Assembly: GCA_943333505.2 (NCBI GenBank)
Contig: CALQTN020000039.1
Location: 1 to 38,266 of the forward strand
Length of the DNA stretch: 38,266 nucleotides
Direction: 5' to 3'
From: Asaia bogorensis
GTDB taxonomy: Bacteria; Pseudomonadota; Alphaproteobacteria; Acetobacterales; Acetobacteraceae
The position numbers were made by a program, and so were the translations under genes. Shown piece after piece: positions 15,103 through 23,703 of this stretch. Numbering within the stretch: position 1 is the first letter of the stretch; every line of letters begins with the position of its first letter. The notes under the pieces were generated by a model that worked only from the letters and a program-made list of their open reading frames with translations, did no database searches and was not told the origin of the DNA.

Positions 15103-17748
15103 TTACTTAACCACTTTCTTCTTCACCGCCGCCTTCGGCTTGGCGACGGCCTTCTTCTTCACCACAGGCTTGGCGACCTTGGCAGGCTTTTCCGCCTTGG
15201 CCGGCTTCGCTGCCGCCGCCTTGGTGGGCTTCTTGCCCCCGCGCGGCTTCATCTTCTTGCCTTTTTCGGCGACCAGCGCTGCCGCTTCGTCGAGGGTGAT
15301 ATCATCCATCCCGACATCGCGCGGCAAATTCGCGATCATGTCGCCGTGCTGCACGTAAGGTCCGAAGCGGCCTTTCTTGACCACGACCGGCGCCTGGTCC
15401 TTGGGGTGCGGGCCGAGGCTGCGGATCGACGCAAGTTTGGCCGCCAGCAGATCGACGGCGCGGTTCAGTCCGATCACCAGCACGTTGTCGTCGCGATCGA
15501 GGGAGGCAAACACGCTGCCCATTTTCACGAACGGCCCGAAGCGGCCGAGGCCGGCGGTGATGTCGTCCTTGGTTTCCGGGTGGGTGCCAACCAAACGGGG
15601 CAATGCCAGCAAAGCGAGGGCGGCTTCAAGCTCGATCGTATCGCCATCCATGCCTTTGGGCAGGCTGGTGCGGCGGGGCTTCGTCTTGCTGTCCGGGACT
15701 TGTTCGCCCTGCTGGGCGTAAACGCCGTACGGGCCACGCCGGACGGTGATGGCTTCGCCGGTTTCGGGGTGGTGGCCGAGTTCGCGCATGCCCTCTTTGA
15801 GCTGATCGCCACCTTCCTCGCCGGCGTTGATGGCGAGGCGACGGGTGAACTGGCAGGTCGGGTAGTTCGAACAGCCGATGAAGCTGCCGTGGCGACCAAG
15901 TTTAAGCCCGAGCCGGCCAGTGCCGCAGGCGGTGCAGACCCGCGGATCGGTGCCGTCGGCATTGGGCGGGAAGAAATGCCCACCGAGATCGCGATCCAAT
16001 GCATCGATCACGTCGCTGATCTTGAGGTCGCGGGTTTGCTCAACGGCACCCGAGAACGCCGCCCAGAATTGCCGCATCACCGCCCGCCAGTCAGCGCGCC
16101 CGCCGGAAATATCATCGAGCTGTTCTTCCAGGCCCGCCGTGAAGCCGGGATCGACATAGCGTTCGAAAAAGCTGGTGAGGAACGCGGTCACCAGCCGGCC
16201 ACGGTCTTCCGGCACGAAGCGCTTTTTGTCGATCTTGACGTAGTTGCGGTCCTGCAGGACCGACAGGATCGAGGCATAGGTCGAAGGTCGACCGATGCCG
16301 AGTTCCTCCATTTTCTTGACCAGGGACGCTTCCGAGTAGCGCGGCGGTGGCTGGGTGAAATGCTGGCTGGCATCGACCTTGTCGCGCTTGAGCGGGTCGC
16401 GCTCGGTCATCGGCGGCAGCATGCGGTTGTCGTCGTCCTCGCCGTCCTCGACGTCTTCGCGATAGAGCTTGAGGAAGCCGTCAAACGCCAGGATCGAGCC
16501 ATTGGCGCGCAGCTTGGGGCCGGCGGGCTTGCCGGGCTCGGCCATTTCGACCACCACCTGGTCGAACTCGGCGGACTGCATCTGGGATGCGACGGCGCGC
16601 TTCCAGATCAGCTCATAGAGCCGGCGCTGTTCGGGGTTGAGGTATTGCCCAACCTGATCCGGGGTGCGCGAGAAGTCGGTCGGGCGGATCGCCTCGTGGG
16701 CTTCCTGGGCGTTCTTGGCGCGGCTGGTGTACTCACGCGCCTGGCCGGGCAGATAGGTCGGGCCGAAGGCGGATTTGATATGGTCGCGCGCGGCATCGAT
16801 GGCTTCGCGGGCCATCTGCACGCCGTCGGTGCGCATATAGGTGATCAGGCCAGTGGTTTCGCCATCAATCGCCACACCTTCGTACAACCCCTGGGCGAGG
16901 CGCATGATGTGCTGGGCGGTGAAGCCGAGCTTGCGGCTGGCGTCCTGCTGCAAGGTCGAGGTGGTGAACGGCGCCGGCGGATGGCGGCGTACTCTTTTAC
17001 GTTCAACGCTTTCGACGCTGAACTTGCCGGCCTCGACCTGGGCCTTGGCGGCAAGCGCCTTCGCTGCGGTGTTCAGATCGAACTGGTCGAGCTTCTTGCC
17101 ATCGAGCGCCACCAGCCGTGCCGCGAATGGCGCGCCGGCAGGGGTGATCAGGGCAGCCTCAATCGTCCAGTATTCGCGCGGCTTGAACGCTTCGATTTCC
17201 GCTTCGCGTTCGCAGATCAGGCGCAATGCAACCGATTGCACCCGTCCGGCGGAGCGGCTGCCGGGCAATTTGCGCCACAGCACCGGGGAAAGCGTGAAGC
17301 CGACGAGGTAATCGAGCGCGCGGCGGGCGAGGTAGGCATCGATCAGCGGCTGGTCGAGTTCGCGCGGGTGGTCGATAGCGTAGCGGACCGCATTCTTGGT
17401 CACCTCATTAAAGGTGATGCGCTTGACCGCGATGCCCTTCAGCAGGTTTTTCTCGGCGAGCATGGCGTGGACATGCCAGGAAATCGCCTCGCCTTCGCGA
17501 TCCGGATCAGTGGCGAGGTAGAGCGTCTTGACGCCTTTGAGCGCCTTGCCGATCGCGGCCATCTGGCGGGCGCCGCGGTCATCGGCGGCCCAGTCCATGG
17601 CAAAGTCCTGCTCGGGCCGGACGCTGCCATCTTTCGGTGGCAAATCGCGGACATGGCCGAAGCTTGCTAATACAGTGAAGCCGGGGCCGAGATATTTCTC
17701 GATGGTCTTGGCTTTGGCGGGGGACTCAACGACCAATAAATCCGACAT
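15103..17748 (-). CDS. topA: DNA topoisomerase I (type IA)
   Basis: 881 residues. It relaxes negative supercoils through a transient 5'-phosphotyrosine. The TOPRIM domain is at the start (LLVVESPAKAKTIEKYLG; acidic DPDREGEAISWH near 80). The catalytic tyrosine is Y304 in GLITYMRTDG. A four-cysteine zinc ribbon follows near 604-640 (CTAC...GCSNYPTC), then TopA_C repeats with GRFGPFVKMG and GRFGPYVQHG. The last ~50 residues are a Lys/Ala/Pro-rich basic tail common in alphaproteobacterial TopA. The ATG at 17748 lies 14 bp after the dprA stop. The gene appears complete. Confidence 0.97.
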   Translation of the reverse strand: MSDLLVVESPAKAKTIEKYLGPGFTVLASFGHVRDLPPKDGSVRPEQDFAMDWAADDRGARQMAAIGKALKGVKTLYLATDPDREGEAISWHVHAMLAEKNLLKGIAVKRITFNEVTKNAVRYAIDHPRELDQPLIDAYLARRALDYLVGFTLSPVLWRKLPGSRSAGRVQSVALRLICEREAEIEAFKPREYWTIEAALITPAGAPFAARLVALDGKKLDQFDLNTAAKALAAKAQVEAGKFSVESVERKRVRRHPPAPFTTSTLQQDASRKLGFTAQHIMRLAQGLYEGVAIDGETTGLITYMRTDGVQMAREAIDAARDHIKSAFGPTYLPGQAREYTSRAKNAQEAHEAIRPTDFSRTPDQVGQYLNPEQRRLYELIWKRAVASQMQSAEFDQVVVEMAEPGKPAGPKLRANGSILAFDGFLKLYREDVEDGEDDDNRMLPPMTERDPLKRDKVDASQHFTQPPPRYSEASLVKKMEELGIGRPSTYASILSVLQDRNYVKIDKKRFVPEDRGRLVTAFLTSFFERYVDPGFTAGLEEQLDDISGGRADWRAVMRQFWAAFSGAVEQTRDLKISDVIDALDRDLGGHFFPPNADGTDPRVCTACGTGRLGLKLGRHGSFIGCSNYPTCQFTRRLAINAGEEGGDQLKEGMRELGHHPETGEAITVRRGPYGVYAQQGEQVPDSKTKPRRTSLPKGMDGDTIELEAALALLALPRLVGTHPETKDDITAGLGRFGPFVKMGSVFASLDRDDNVLVIGLNRAVDLLAAKLASIRSLGPHPKDQAPVVVKKGRFGPYVQHGDMIANLPRDVGMDDITLDEAAALVAEKGKKMKPRGGKKPTKAAAAKPAKAEKPAKVAKPVVKKKAVAKPKAAVKKKVVK

Positions 17749-17762
17749 GAAAACTCGTGCGC

Positions 17763-18854
17763 TTATGGGGACGTCAGCAATGCCACGCGATTGCCGGGCA
17801 GCGTCTCAATACGACCGGCGAGCTCCAGATCCAGCAGGACCGTGGCGACCTCGGCGGCAGAGAACTGGCAGCGCCGGATGAGATCGTCAACCGGGGTCGG
17901 TTCGGGGGATAGCAGGGCAAGCACCCCAGCGGTTGCGGCGGCATGGTCGAGGGGGGCAAGAACAAGCTGGGTCGGAGGGGGTGATGGTGCGATCCGCAGG
18001 CGCGGGATCAATGGTACATCGTCGATAATATCCTGGGCAGACTCCACCAGCCGGGCCTCACCCGCGCGGATCAGCGCGTTGCCGCCACGCCCGCGCGGGT
18101 CGAGCGGTGATCCTGGAATGGCAAAGACCTCGCGGTTGGCTTCGAGCGCGATGCGGGCGGTGATCAGACTGCCGGATTTCAGCGCGGCTTCGACCACCAG
18201 GGTGCCAAGTGCGAGCCCGGCGATCAGCCGGTTGCGGCGCGGGAAGTGGCGCGCCAGGGGCGTGGTGCCGAGCGGGACTTCGGAGACCACAGCGCCCGCG
18301 CCGGCGATTTCGGCTTGCAGCGCGGCATTTTCTTCCGGGTAAGGCATATCGAGGCCGCCGGCGACGCAGGCGATGGTGGTACCGCGGGTGAGCGCACCGC
18401 GGTGGGCGGCGGCATCGATGCCACGCGCCAGGCCGGACGTCACCACGAGGTTTTGCGCAGCGAGGTCTGCGGCGATCTGGCCGGCGAGGCGCTGGCCGTT
18501 GGCCGATGCGTTGCGACTGCCGACCAGCGCGATGCCGCGTGCCGACAGCAGAGCCACCGCGCCGAGCACCATCAACACCGGCGGCGCATCTGCCAGTTCA
18601 GCGAGCAGCGGCGGGTAGGCCGGGGTATCGATAAAGATGAATTGCGCGCCAAATTTGCCGACCGCCTCGATTTCCCGGGCGATATTATCGGCGCTGGGGA
18701 TGGCCGGCGGCTTGGCGCGGCCGGCGGTGCGGGCGATCTGTGGCAGGCCGTCAAGCGCTGCGGCGGCCGTGCCGAAGCGGGCGATAAGTTTTCGGTAAGT
18801 GACTGGGCCGACCCCTTCGCTGCGCGCGAGGCGCAGCCGGTCGGCGTCGGTCAT
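17763..18854 (-). CDS. dprA: DNA-processing protein DprA
   Basis: 363 residues. DprA binds incoming single-stranded DNA and loads RecA during natural transformation. The N-terminal helical region (LARSEGVGPVTYRKLIARFG) precedes a Rossmann-like core. That core has VGSRNASANGQRLAGQIA (~112-129), TSGLARGIDAAAHRGAL (~140-156), FPRRNRLIAGLALGTLVVEA (~205-224) and SGSLITARIALEANREVFAIP. A C-terminal winged-helix-like domain occupies ~300-363. The gene overlaps plsY by 4 bp (ATGA). No other competence gene is in the window, so natural transformability is not implied. Confidence 0.94.
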   Translation of the reverse strand: MTDADRLRLARSEGVGPVTYRKLIARFGTAAAALDGLPQIARTAGRAKPPAIPSADNIAREIEAVGKFGAQFIFIDTPAYPPLLAELADAPPVLMVLGAVALLSARGIALVGSRNASANGQRLAGQIAADLAAQNLVVTSGLARGIDAAAHRGALTRGTTIACVAGGLDMPYPEENAALQAEIAGAGAVVSEVPLGTTPLARHFPRRNRLIAGLALGTLVVEAALKSGSLITARIALEANREVFAIPGSPLDPRGRGGNALIRAGEARLVESAQDIIDDVPLIPRLRIAPSPPPTQLVLAPLDHAAATAGVLALLSPEPTPVDDLIRRCQFSAAEVATVLLDLELAGRIETLPGNRVALLTSP

Positions 18855-19459
18855 GATTTTTGGCCTATCCTCGGTTCAGTGCCCGCAATCAATCGCGCGA
18901 TATTTCCGCGATGGCGTTCATAAATCAGCACCGCGATCAGCACTGTCATGGCCTGGAGCGGAAACGGGCGTTGCAGGGTGATGGCCAGCACCGGCATAGC
19001 CGCGCAGGCGAGCAGGGACGACAGCGACGAAAACCGGGTCGCCACCGCCGATGCGATCCAGATCGCGGCCCCGATCAGCCCGATCAGCGGCATCGCGGTC
19101 AGCATCACGCCTGCCCCGGTCGCGATTCCCTTGCCACCTTTGAAGCCGAGCCAGACGGGGAACATATGGCCGAGCACCGCGCCGAAACCAGCAAAGGCCA
19201 TGCCGAACGCGCCGGCTATATAGCTGCCGATCCAGACGGCAACCGCGCCTTTCAGCGCATCCAACAGCAAGGTCGCGGCCGCAATTTTTTTGTTCCCGGC
19301 GCGCAGCACGTTGGTGGCGCCGGTACTGCCTGAGCCGAATTTGCGGACATCGCCCAAGCCCGCCGCGCGCACCAGCAGCAACCCGTAGGGCACGCTGCCC
19401 GACAGATAGCCCATCACGCATAAGCCGGCGAAAATCATCATGCTGGTTTGGTCGATCAT
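18851..19459 (-). CDS. plsY: Acyl-phosphate:glycerol-3-phosphate acyltransferase PlsY
   Basis: 202 residues. This integral membrane enzyme makes lysophosphatidate from acyl-phosphate and glycerol-3-phosphate, the first acylation of phospholipid synthesis. The three PlsY motifs are present: GYLSGSVPYGLLL near residue 20, GSGSTGATNVLRAGNKK near 42-58, and WLGFKGGKGIATGAGV near 103-118. About five hydrophobic segments are visible. The start overlaps the pyrC-like stop by 4 bp and the stop overlaps dprA, so translation is probably coupled through the run. Confidence 0.94.
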   Translation of the reverse strand: MIDQTSMMIFAGLCVMGYLSGSVPYGLLLVRAAGLGDVRKFGSGSTGATNVLRAGNKKIAAATLLLDALKGAVAVWIGSYIAGAFGMAFAGFGAVLGHMFPVWLGFKGGKGIATGAGVMLTAMPLIGLIGAAIWIASAVATRFSSLSSLLACAAMPVLAITLQRPFPLQAMTVLIAVLIYERHRGNIARLIAGTEPRIGQKS

Positions 19460-20727
19460 CCGAACACCTTTCGTCCCGCCTTGAAGGTTGCGATCACCCG
19501 GCCTTCAAGGGCGCGGCCATCGAACGGGGTGTTTTGCGCCTTGCCCGGCAGCTTGCCAGCTTCGACCTGCCAGGCACGCTCGAGGTCGAACAGGCACAGA
19601 TCAGCCAGGGCCCCTTTGCGCAGGGTGCCGGCGGAGCTTCCAAGCAGCGCCGCCGGACGGCAGGTCAGCAACGCGATAGCGGCACTCAGCGACACCAGGC
19701 CGCCATGCACCTGCGCCAAGGTCACCGCCAGCAAGGTCGCAAGCCCGGTGCCACCCGCCGACGCCTGGGCAAACGGCAGGCGCTTGTCATCGGCATCGCG
19801 CGGCTGATGATCGGAGGCAATCGCATCGATGGTGCCGTCGGCAAGGGCTGCCGCCACCGCGATCCGGTCGCTGTCGGCGCGCAATGGCGGCGAAAGTTTC
19901 GCGTAGGTGCGGAAATTACCGATCGCGGTCTCGTTGAGGTCGAAATAGGGCGGCGCGGTGTCGCAGGTGACGTTCAGGCCGCGCGCCTTGGCGTCGCGGA
20001 TCAGCCCGAGCGCTTCGCCGGTCGAAACATGGGCGAAATGCAGCGACCCGCCGGTGAGTTCGGCAAGGCGGATATCGCGCGCCACCAGGATTGCCTCGGC
20101 GGCGGCGGGAATGGCGGGCAAGCCAAGGCGGGTCGCCAGTTCGCCGCTGGTGGCAGCACCACCGGCGGCCAGGCTGGGGTCTTCCGGATGCTGGATGATC
20201 CGCGCGCCGAAGCCCTTCGCATAGGACAGCGCGAGCCGCATCATCCGTGCCGAGCCGATCGCGCGCGCCCCATCGGTGAACGCGACCGCGCCGGCCTCGG
20301 ACAGCAGGCCAAGCTCGGCCATTTCTTCGCCCCGGCAACCGCGCGTGACGGCGGCATAGGGCAGAATGGTCAGGCTGCCGGTTTCGTCGCCGCGTACCCG
20401 CAGCAGGCGGACCAAAGCGGGATCGTCGATCGCCGGCATGGTGTCGGGCAGGGCGGCCAGGGTGGTGATGCCACCAAAGGCCGCCGCCGCTGCGGCCGAC
20501 GCGATGGTTTCCCGATATTCGCCGCCCGGTTCACCCAGCTCGGCGCGCATGTCGACCAGCCCGGGGCACAGAATTGCGCCGTCGCCATCGCGCGTCGGCA
20601 TGTCGGGACGGCCAAGATTGGTGCCGAAATCGGCGATTTTTCCGTCGCGCACCAGCAAGGCGCCATGCGTGTCGAGGCCGGCCGAGGGATCGAGCAGGCG
20701 GACATTGGTGATGAGCAGGTCAGTCAT
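19456..20727 (-). CDS. pyrC: Dihydroorotase-like protein (PyrC homologue, probably non-catalytic)
   Basis: 423 residues from ATG 20727 ([19 protein letters not shown]); a longer frame to 20781 lies inside pyrB. It has the amidohydrolase fold of type I dihydroorotases, but the first metal-binding motif DxHxH is DMRAE (D59-R61-E63). The usual TPHH region reads [27 protein letters not shown] and [10 protein letters not shown] remain recognisable. Loss of these histidines is known for PyrB-associated pseudo-dihydroorotases that assemble with aspartate transcarbamoylase, which fits the 8-bp overlap with pyrB. The active dihydroorotase would then be encoded elsewhere. Confidence 0.88.
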   Translation of the reverse strand: MTDLLITNVRLLDPSAGLDTHGALLVRDGKIADFGTNLGRPDMPTRDGDGAILCPGLVDMRAELGEPGGEYRETIASAAAAAAFGGITTLAALPDTMPAIDDPALVRLLRVRGDETGSLTILPYAAVTRGCRGEEMAELGLLSEAGAVAFTDGARAIGSARMMRLALSYAKGFGARIIQHPEDPSLAAGGAATSGELATRLGLPAIPAAAEAILVARDIRLAELTGGSLHFAHVSTGEALGLIRDAKARGLNVTCDTAPPYFDLNETAIGNFRTYAKLSPPLRADSDRIAVAAALADGTIDAIASDHQPRDADDKRLPFAQASAGGTGLATLLAVTLAQVHGGLVSLSAAIALLTCRPAALLGSSAGTLRKGALADLCLFDLERAWQVEAGKLPGKAQNTPFDGRALEGRVIATFKAGRKVFG

Positions 20728-21655
20728 TGCGTTTCGCCCGCCGCGACAGCACATCGAGCACCGCCATCCGCACCGCGACACCCATTTCGACCTGTTCCCT
20801 GATCAGGCTGCGATGCGGATCGTCGGCGACGTCGCTGGCGATCTCCACCCCGCGGTTCATCGGGCCGGGATGCATCACCAGCGCGTCCGGCTTGGCATAG
20901 GCGAGTTTTTCGGCATCGAGCCCCCAGAAGCGGAAGAATTCGCGCGCCGACGGCACCAGGCCGCCGGTCATGCGTTCTTTTTGCAGGCGCAGCATCATCA
21001 CGATATCCGCGCCCGCCAATCCCGCCTTCATGTCATGGAACACCTCGACCCCAAGGCGTGCCACCTCGGTCGGGATCAGGGTTGGCGGGCCGACGACATG
21101 GACGCGGCTGCCGAGCGCCAGCAGCAGATGGATGTTGGATCGGGCGACGCGGGAATGCAGCACATCGCCGCAGATCGCTACGACCAGCCCTTCGAGCCTT
21201 CCACGTCGGCGCCGGATGGTGAGCGCGTCGAGCAGCGCCTGGGTCGGGTGTTCATGGGTGCCGTCGCCGGCATTGATCACCGATGCATCAACTTTTTGGG
21301 CCAGGAGCGCCGGCGCGCCAGACTGGCCGTGGCGCACGACAAGCAGATCGCAGTTCATCGCGTTGAGCGTGGTGGCGGTATCGAGCAGGGTTTCGCCCTT
21401 GTTCACCGAACTATTGGCGACCGACATGTTGATCACATCGGCGCCCAATCGCTTGCCAGCGATTTCGAAGCTGGTGCGGGTGCGGGTTGAGTCCTCGAAA
21501 AACAGATTGATCAACGTTCGCCCCCGCAGCAGATCGCGCTGGGTGGTGCCGGAGCGGTTGAGCAGGACGTAGCTCTCGGCGAGGTCGAGCAGCGCCGAGA
21601 TTTCCGGCGGGTGCATGCCCTCGATTTGCAGCAAATGGCGGTTCGGGGTGAGCAC
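20720..21655 (-). CDS. pyrB: Aspartate carbamoyltransferase catalytic subunit
   Basis: 311 residues from GTG 21655 ([20 protein letters not shown]). The conserved PxRHLLxIEGL-like beginning supports this start over the internal ATG at 21616. It condenses carbamoyl phosphate and aspartate in pyrimidine synthesis. The carbamoyl-phosphate loop [20 protein letters not shown] lies near 52-71, [19 protein letters not shown] near 128-146, and [15 protein letters not shown] near 258-272. It heads the minus-strand run that extends through rpmG. No pyrI regulatory subunit is visible, as expected for a PyrB/PyrC-like complex. Confidence 0.96.
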   Translation of the reverse strand: MLTPNRHLLQIEGMHPPEISALLDLAESYVLLNRSGTTQRDLLRGRTLINLFFEDSTRTRTSFEIAGKRLGADVINMSVANSSVNKGETLLDTATTLNAMNCDLLVVRHGQSGAPALLAQKVDASVINAGDGTHEHPTQALLDALTIRRRRGRLEGLVVAICGDVLHSRVARSNIHLLLALGSRVHVVGPPTLIPTEVARLGVEVFHDMKAGLAGADIVMMLRLQKERMTGGLVPSAREFFRFWGLDAEKLAYAKPDALVMHPGPMNRGVEIASDVADDPHRSLIREQVEMGVAVRMAVLDVLSRRAKRND

Positions 21656-21789
21656 GCGGCGAGTCCCTTGGTGATTGCGCGGGAGGTTTACACAAGCAGC
21701 GTCGGATCGACTAGCGCGGCCCGGCTTGCTTGGGCCACCCTACCCGACTTGACGAACACCGCGCCGATGAACGCAATTGAAACGTCGCG

Positions 21790-22794
21790 ATGGAGATGAC
21801 GATGCGCGCCGAGGCCGACCGTCTGCAACAGATTTTGCGCCCGTTGATGCCCGGCCCCGATGGCGCGCCGTCGCGCCTGGTGGTGCGCCCGATCAGGCGC
21901 GGCAGCTTGTCGCGGGTATTCCGCGGCGACGGTACCGGCGATGGCCAGCCGGTTGTCATCAAGATTTGCATCGATCCGGCGACCGGCGCGCCCGATTGCG
22001 CCAATGCGGCGGCTTATTTCGCGGCCATGCAGGGGGTGCTGGAATTGTCGGCCGGGGATCCCCGGATCGGCTGTTCGAAGCCGCTGCTGCTGCTCGAAGC
22101 CCAGGCGATCGTGGTTGCCAGCTGGATTGACGGCCCGACGGTCGAACATGTCCTCCAGCGCGGAACCGCCGCCGAAGCGCGGGCGGCGATCATCAAATCA
22201 GGCGCGTGGCTGGCGCGCTTTCACTCAGCTTCCGGGCTGACCAGCCAGACCTGGGACATGGCGCCAGTGCTCGGCCAGCTTGATGCGGTGATCGCGAGGG
22301 CCCAGCAGGCAGACGCGCGGATGCCCTTGCTGCTCGGGGCGGCCGAGTTGCTGCATCGCACCGCCGCACAGGTTGGCGTCATTGCCATGCCGTGGAGCCG
22401 CCAGCACGGTGACTTCAAGCCGGGCAATTTGATTTTATCCGGCGATACGGTCGCGGCCATCGATATCGACTACCGCCCGCCCGGGCCGTGTATCGTGGAT
22501 GCGGCACAATTTCTCAACCATGCCGCCCTGCAGCGCCCGTGGCGCCTGGCGCGGGAGGATTGGATCGGGTTTGTCGAGGCGGCCTTCCATCAAGGTGCGG
22601 CCCAGGGCGGCGTGGTGTTGCCGGCATTGCCCTTGGCATGGACCCGCCTCCACCATGGGCTGCGAACCCTTATTCACAGTCACGTCTGGTCGAAACCGCC
22701 AAAAATCTGGATAACCGGCTGGTATCTGCGCAGTCTGCTGCGACATTTGTCGCGGCAGCTTATTCTGCTGGAAACCCAAAATGCGGGGCGCTGA
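21790..22794 (+). CDS. APH-fold phosphotransferase (aminoglycoside phosphotransferase/choline kinase-like)
   Basis: 334 residues if started at the first of three close ATGs (21790, 21796, 21802); a GGAG at 21793 would suit the third. It has a kinase-like fold: a glycine-containing RRGSLSRVFRGDGTGDGQP followed by VVIKICID (Lys in strand 3) near residues 36-62. The catalytic loop SRQHGDFKPGNLILSGD lies near 202-218, and the metal-binding site AAIDIDYRPPGPCIVDAAQF near 221-240. The substrate is unknown; it could be a sugar, a lipid head group or a small alcohol. Gene spacing (7 bp, shared GAGG) shows it is cotranscribed with the glycosyltransferase-like gene, so an envelope-polysaccharide role is an inference. 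Antibiotic resistance is not implied. Confidence 0.8.
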   Translation: MEMTMRAEADRLQQILRPLMPGPDGAPSRLVVRPIRRGSLSRVFRGDGTGDGQPVVIKICIDPATGAPDCANAAAYFAAMQGVLELSAGDPRIGCSKPLLLLEAQAIVVASWIDGPTVEHVLQRGTAAEARAAIIKSGAWLARFHSASGLTSQTWDMAPVLGQLDAVIARAQQADARMPLLLGAAELLHRTAAQVGVIAMPWSRQHGDFKPGNLILSGDTVAAIDIDYRPPGPCIVDAAQFLNHAALQRPWRLAREDWIGFVEAAFHQGAAQGGVVLPALPLAWTRLHHGLRTLIHSHVWSKPPKIWITGWYLRSLLRHLSRQLILLETQNAGR

Positions 22795-22801
22795 GGACCT
22801 G

Positions 22802-23632
22802 ATGCTACAGACGACGAGTCCGGATTTGAACCTGACGCACGCGGTCGTGTCTGGCAGTCTGCGACGCGCCGATACGCCGCGTGGCGCGGTGCTGCTGATG
22901 ACCGCGACCTTGCGTCCACCGCCCGAAGCGGTTGCAAGGGCCGATCCTGCCGCGCGGCTGTTGGACTATGCGGCGGCACTGAAATTCTATCTGGCGATGC
23001 CGGCGACAACCGTGGACCGGATTGTCTTCGCCGATAATTCCGCCAGCGGCATCGCCGAGATCCGCGACATCGTTGCCAGCTTCCCGCATGACAAAGCGGT
23101 TGAAATCTTGAGTTTTGCGGGCAACGACCATCCGGTATCGGCGGGCAAGGCCTATGGCGAGTTCAAGCTGATCGATATTGCGCTCGCCCATGCCAGCCTG
23201 ATCCGGCCGGACGATATGGTCTGGAAGACCACGGGCCGGCTGAAGATTTTAAATCTGGATGCTTTGCATCGCGCTGTGACGTGTGCCGGCGTGGATATCG
23301 CCTGCGACTTGCATAATGTGCCGTTGATCGGCTCGGGGCGCTGGCGCGGCAATCAGCGCATGGATCTGCGCCTGTTCGCGTTCCGGCCCGCGGCGTTCGC
23401 CAAGGTCTATCGCGGGATATGGGCCGGTACGGCGCGCTTCGATGAGGCGACGATGTATGCGACGACCCTGGCCGCCAGGAAATCGCGCCGGGTGATGCCG
23501 CGATTTCCGGTGCAGCCGATGATCGAGGGCGTCAGCGGCCGCCACCAGCGAAATTATGCCGCACCCGGGCAGCGGCTCAAGGCGATGGTTCGCCAGGCGC
23601 TGCGGGTTGTGCTGCCATTTTTGTGGATTTAG
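22802..23632 (+). CDS. Uncharacterised protein, glycosyltransferase-like
   Basis: 276 residues from ATG 22802, placed 5 nt after a GAGG site that overlaps the stop of the kinase gene. An in-frame ATG at 22781 lacks this site. I do not firmly recognise the family. Visible features are an alternating strand/helix start (AVLLMTATLRPP, then DRIVFADNSASGIAEI), the block GKAYGEFKLIDIALAHASLI, then DDMVWKTTGRLKILNLDAL and a basic C-terminus. The GKxYGE...K.TGR pattern resembles capsule/LPS-locus GT-A-like proteins, in which the N-terminal half binds a nucleotide sugar. There is no signal peptide. Function with the adjacent kinase is an inference. Confidence 0.6.
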   Translation: MLQTTSPDLNLTHAVVSGSLRRADTPRGAVLLMTATLRPPPEAVARADPAARLLDYAAALKFYLAMPATTVDRIVFADNSASGIAEIRDIVASFPHDKAVEILSFAGNDHPVSAGKAYGEFKLIDIALAHASLIRPDDMVWKTTGRLKILNLDALHRAVTCAGVDIACDLHNVPLIGSGRWRGNQRMDLRLFAFRPAAFAKVYRGIWAGTARFDEATMYATTLAARKSRRVMPRFPVQPMIEGVSGRHQRNYAAPGQRLKAMVRQALRVVLPFLWI

Positions 23633-23703
23633 AGCATGTTCACAATTTTATCCGTCCAATCGAAGCCGATTGAACGAATGTTGATCTCGCGGGCCGCACC
23701 CGA

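Noticed and set aside
14791-17670. A 959-codon plus-strand open frame
   Set aside because: It is antisense to topA and the start of rnr, has a His/Arg/Gly-rich nonsense composition and no recognisable domain. Long shadows are expected at this GC content and codon bias.
21656-21789. A TTGACG hexamer near 21760 as a promoter for the kinase gene
   Set aside because: No acceptable -10 hexamer lies at 16-18 bp; the 134-bp divergent gap must hold promoters but I cannot place them.
21790-22794. Aminoglycoside-resistance gene
   Set aside because: The APH fold is shared by many metabolic kinases, and the tight link to a glycosyltransferase-like gene does not suggest antibiotic resistance.
23633-23703. 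A terminator between the convergent genes ending at 23632 and 23704
   Set aside because: Only a 6-bp inverted pair CAATCG/CGATTG with a 4-nt loop and no T tract; too weak to call.
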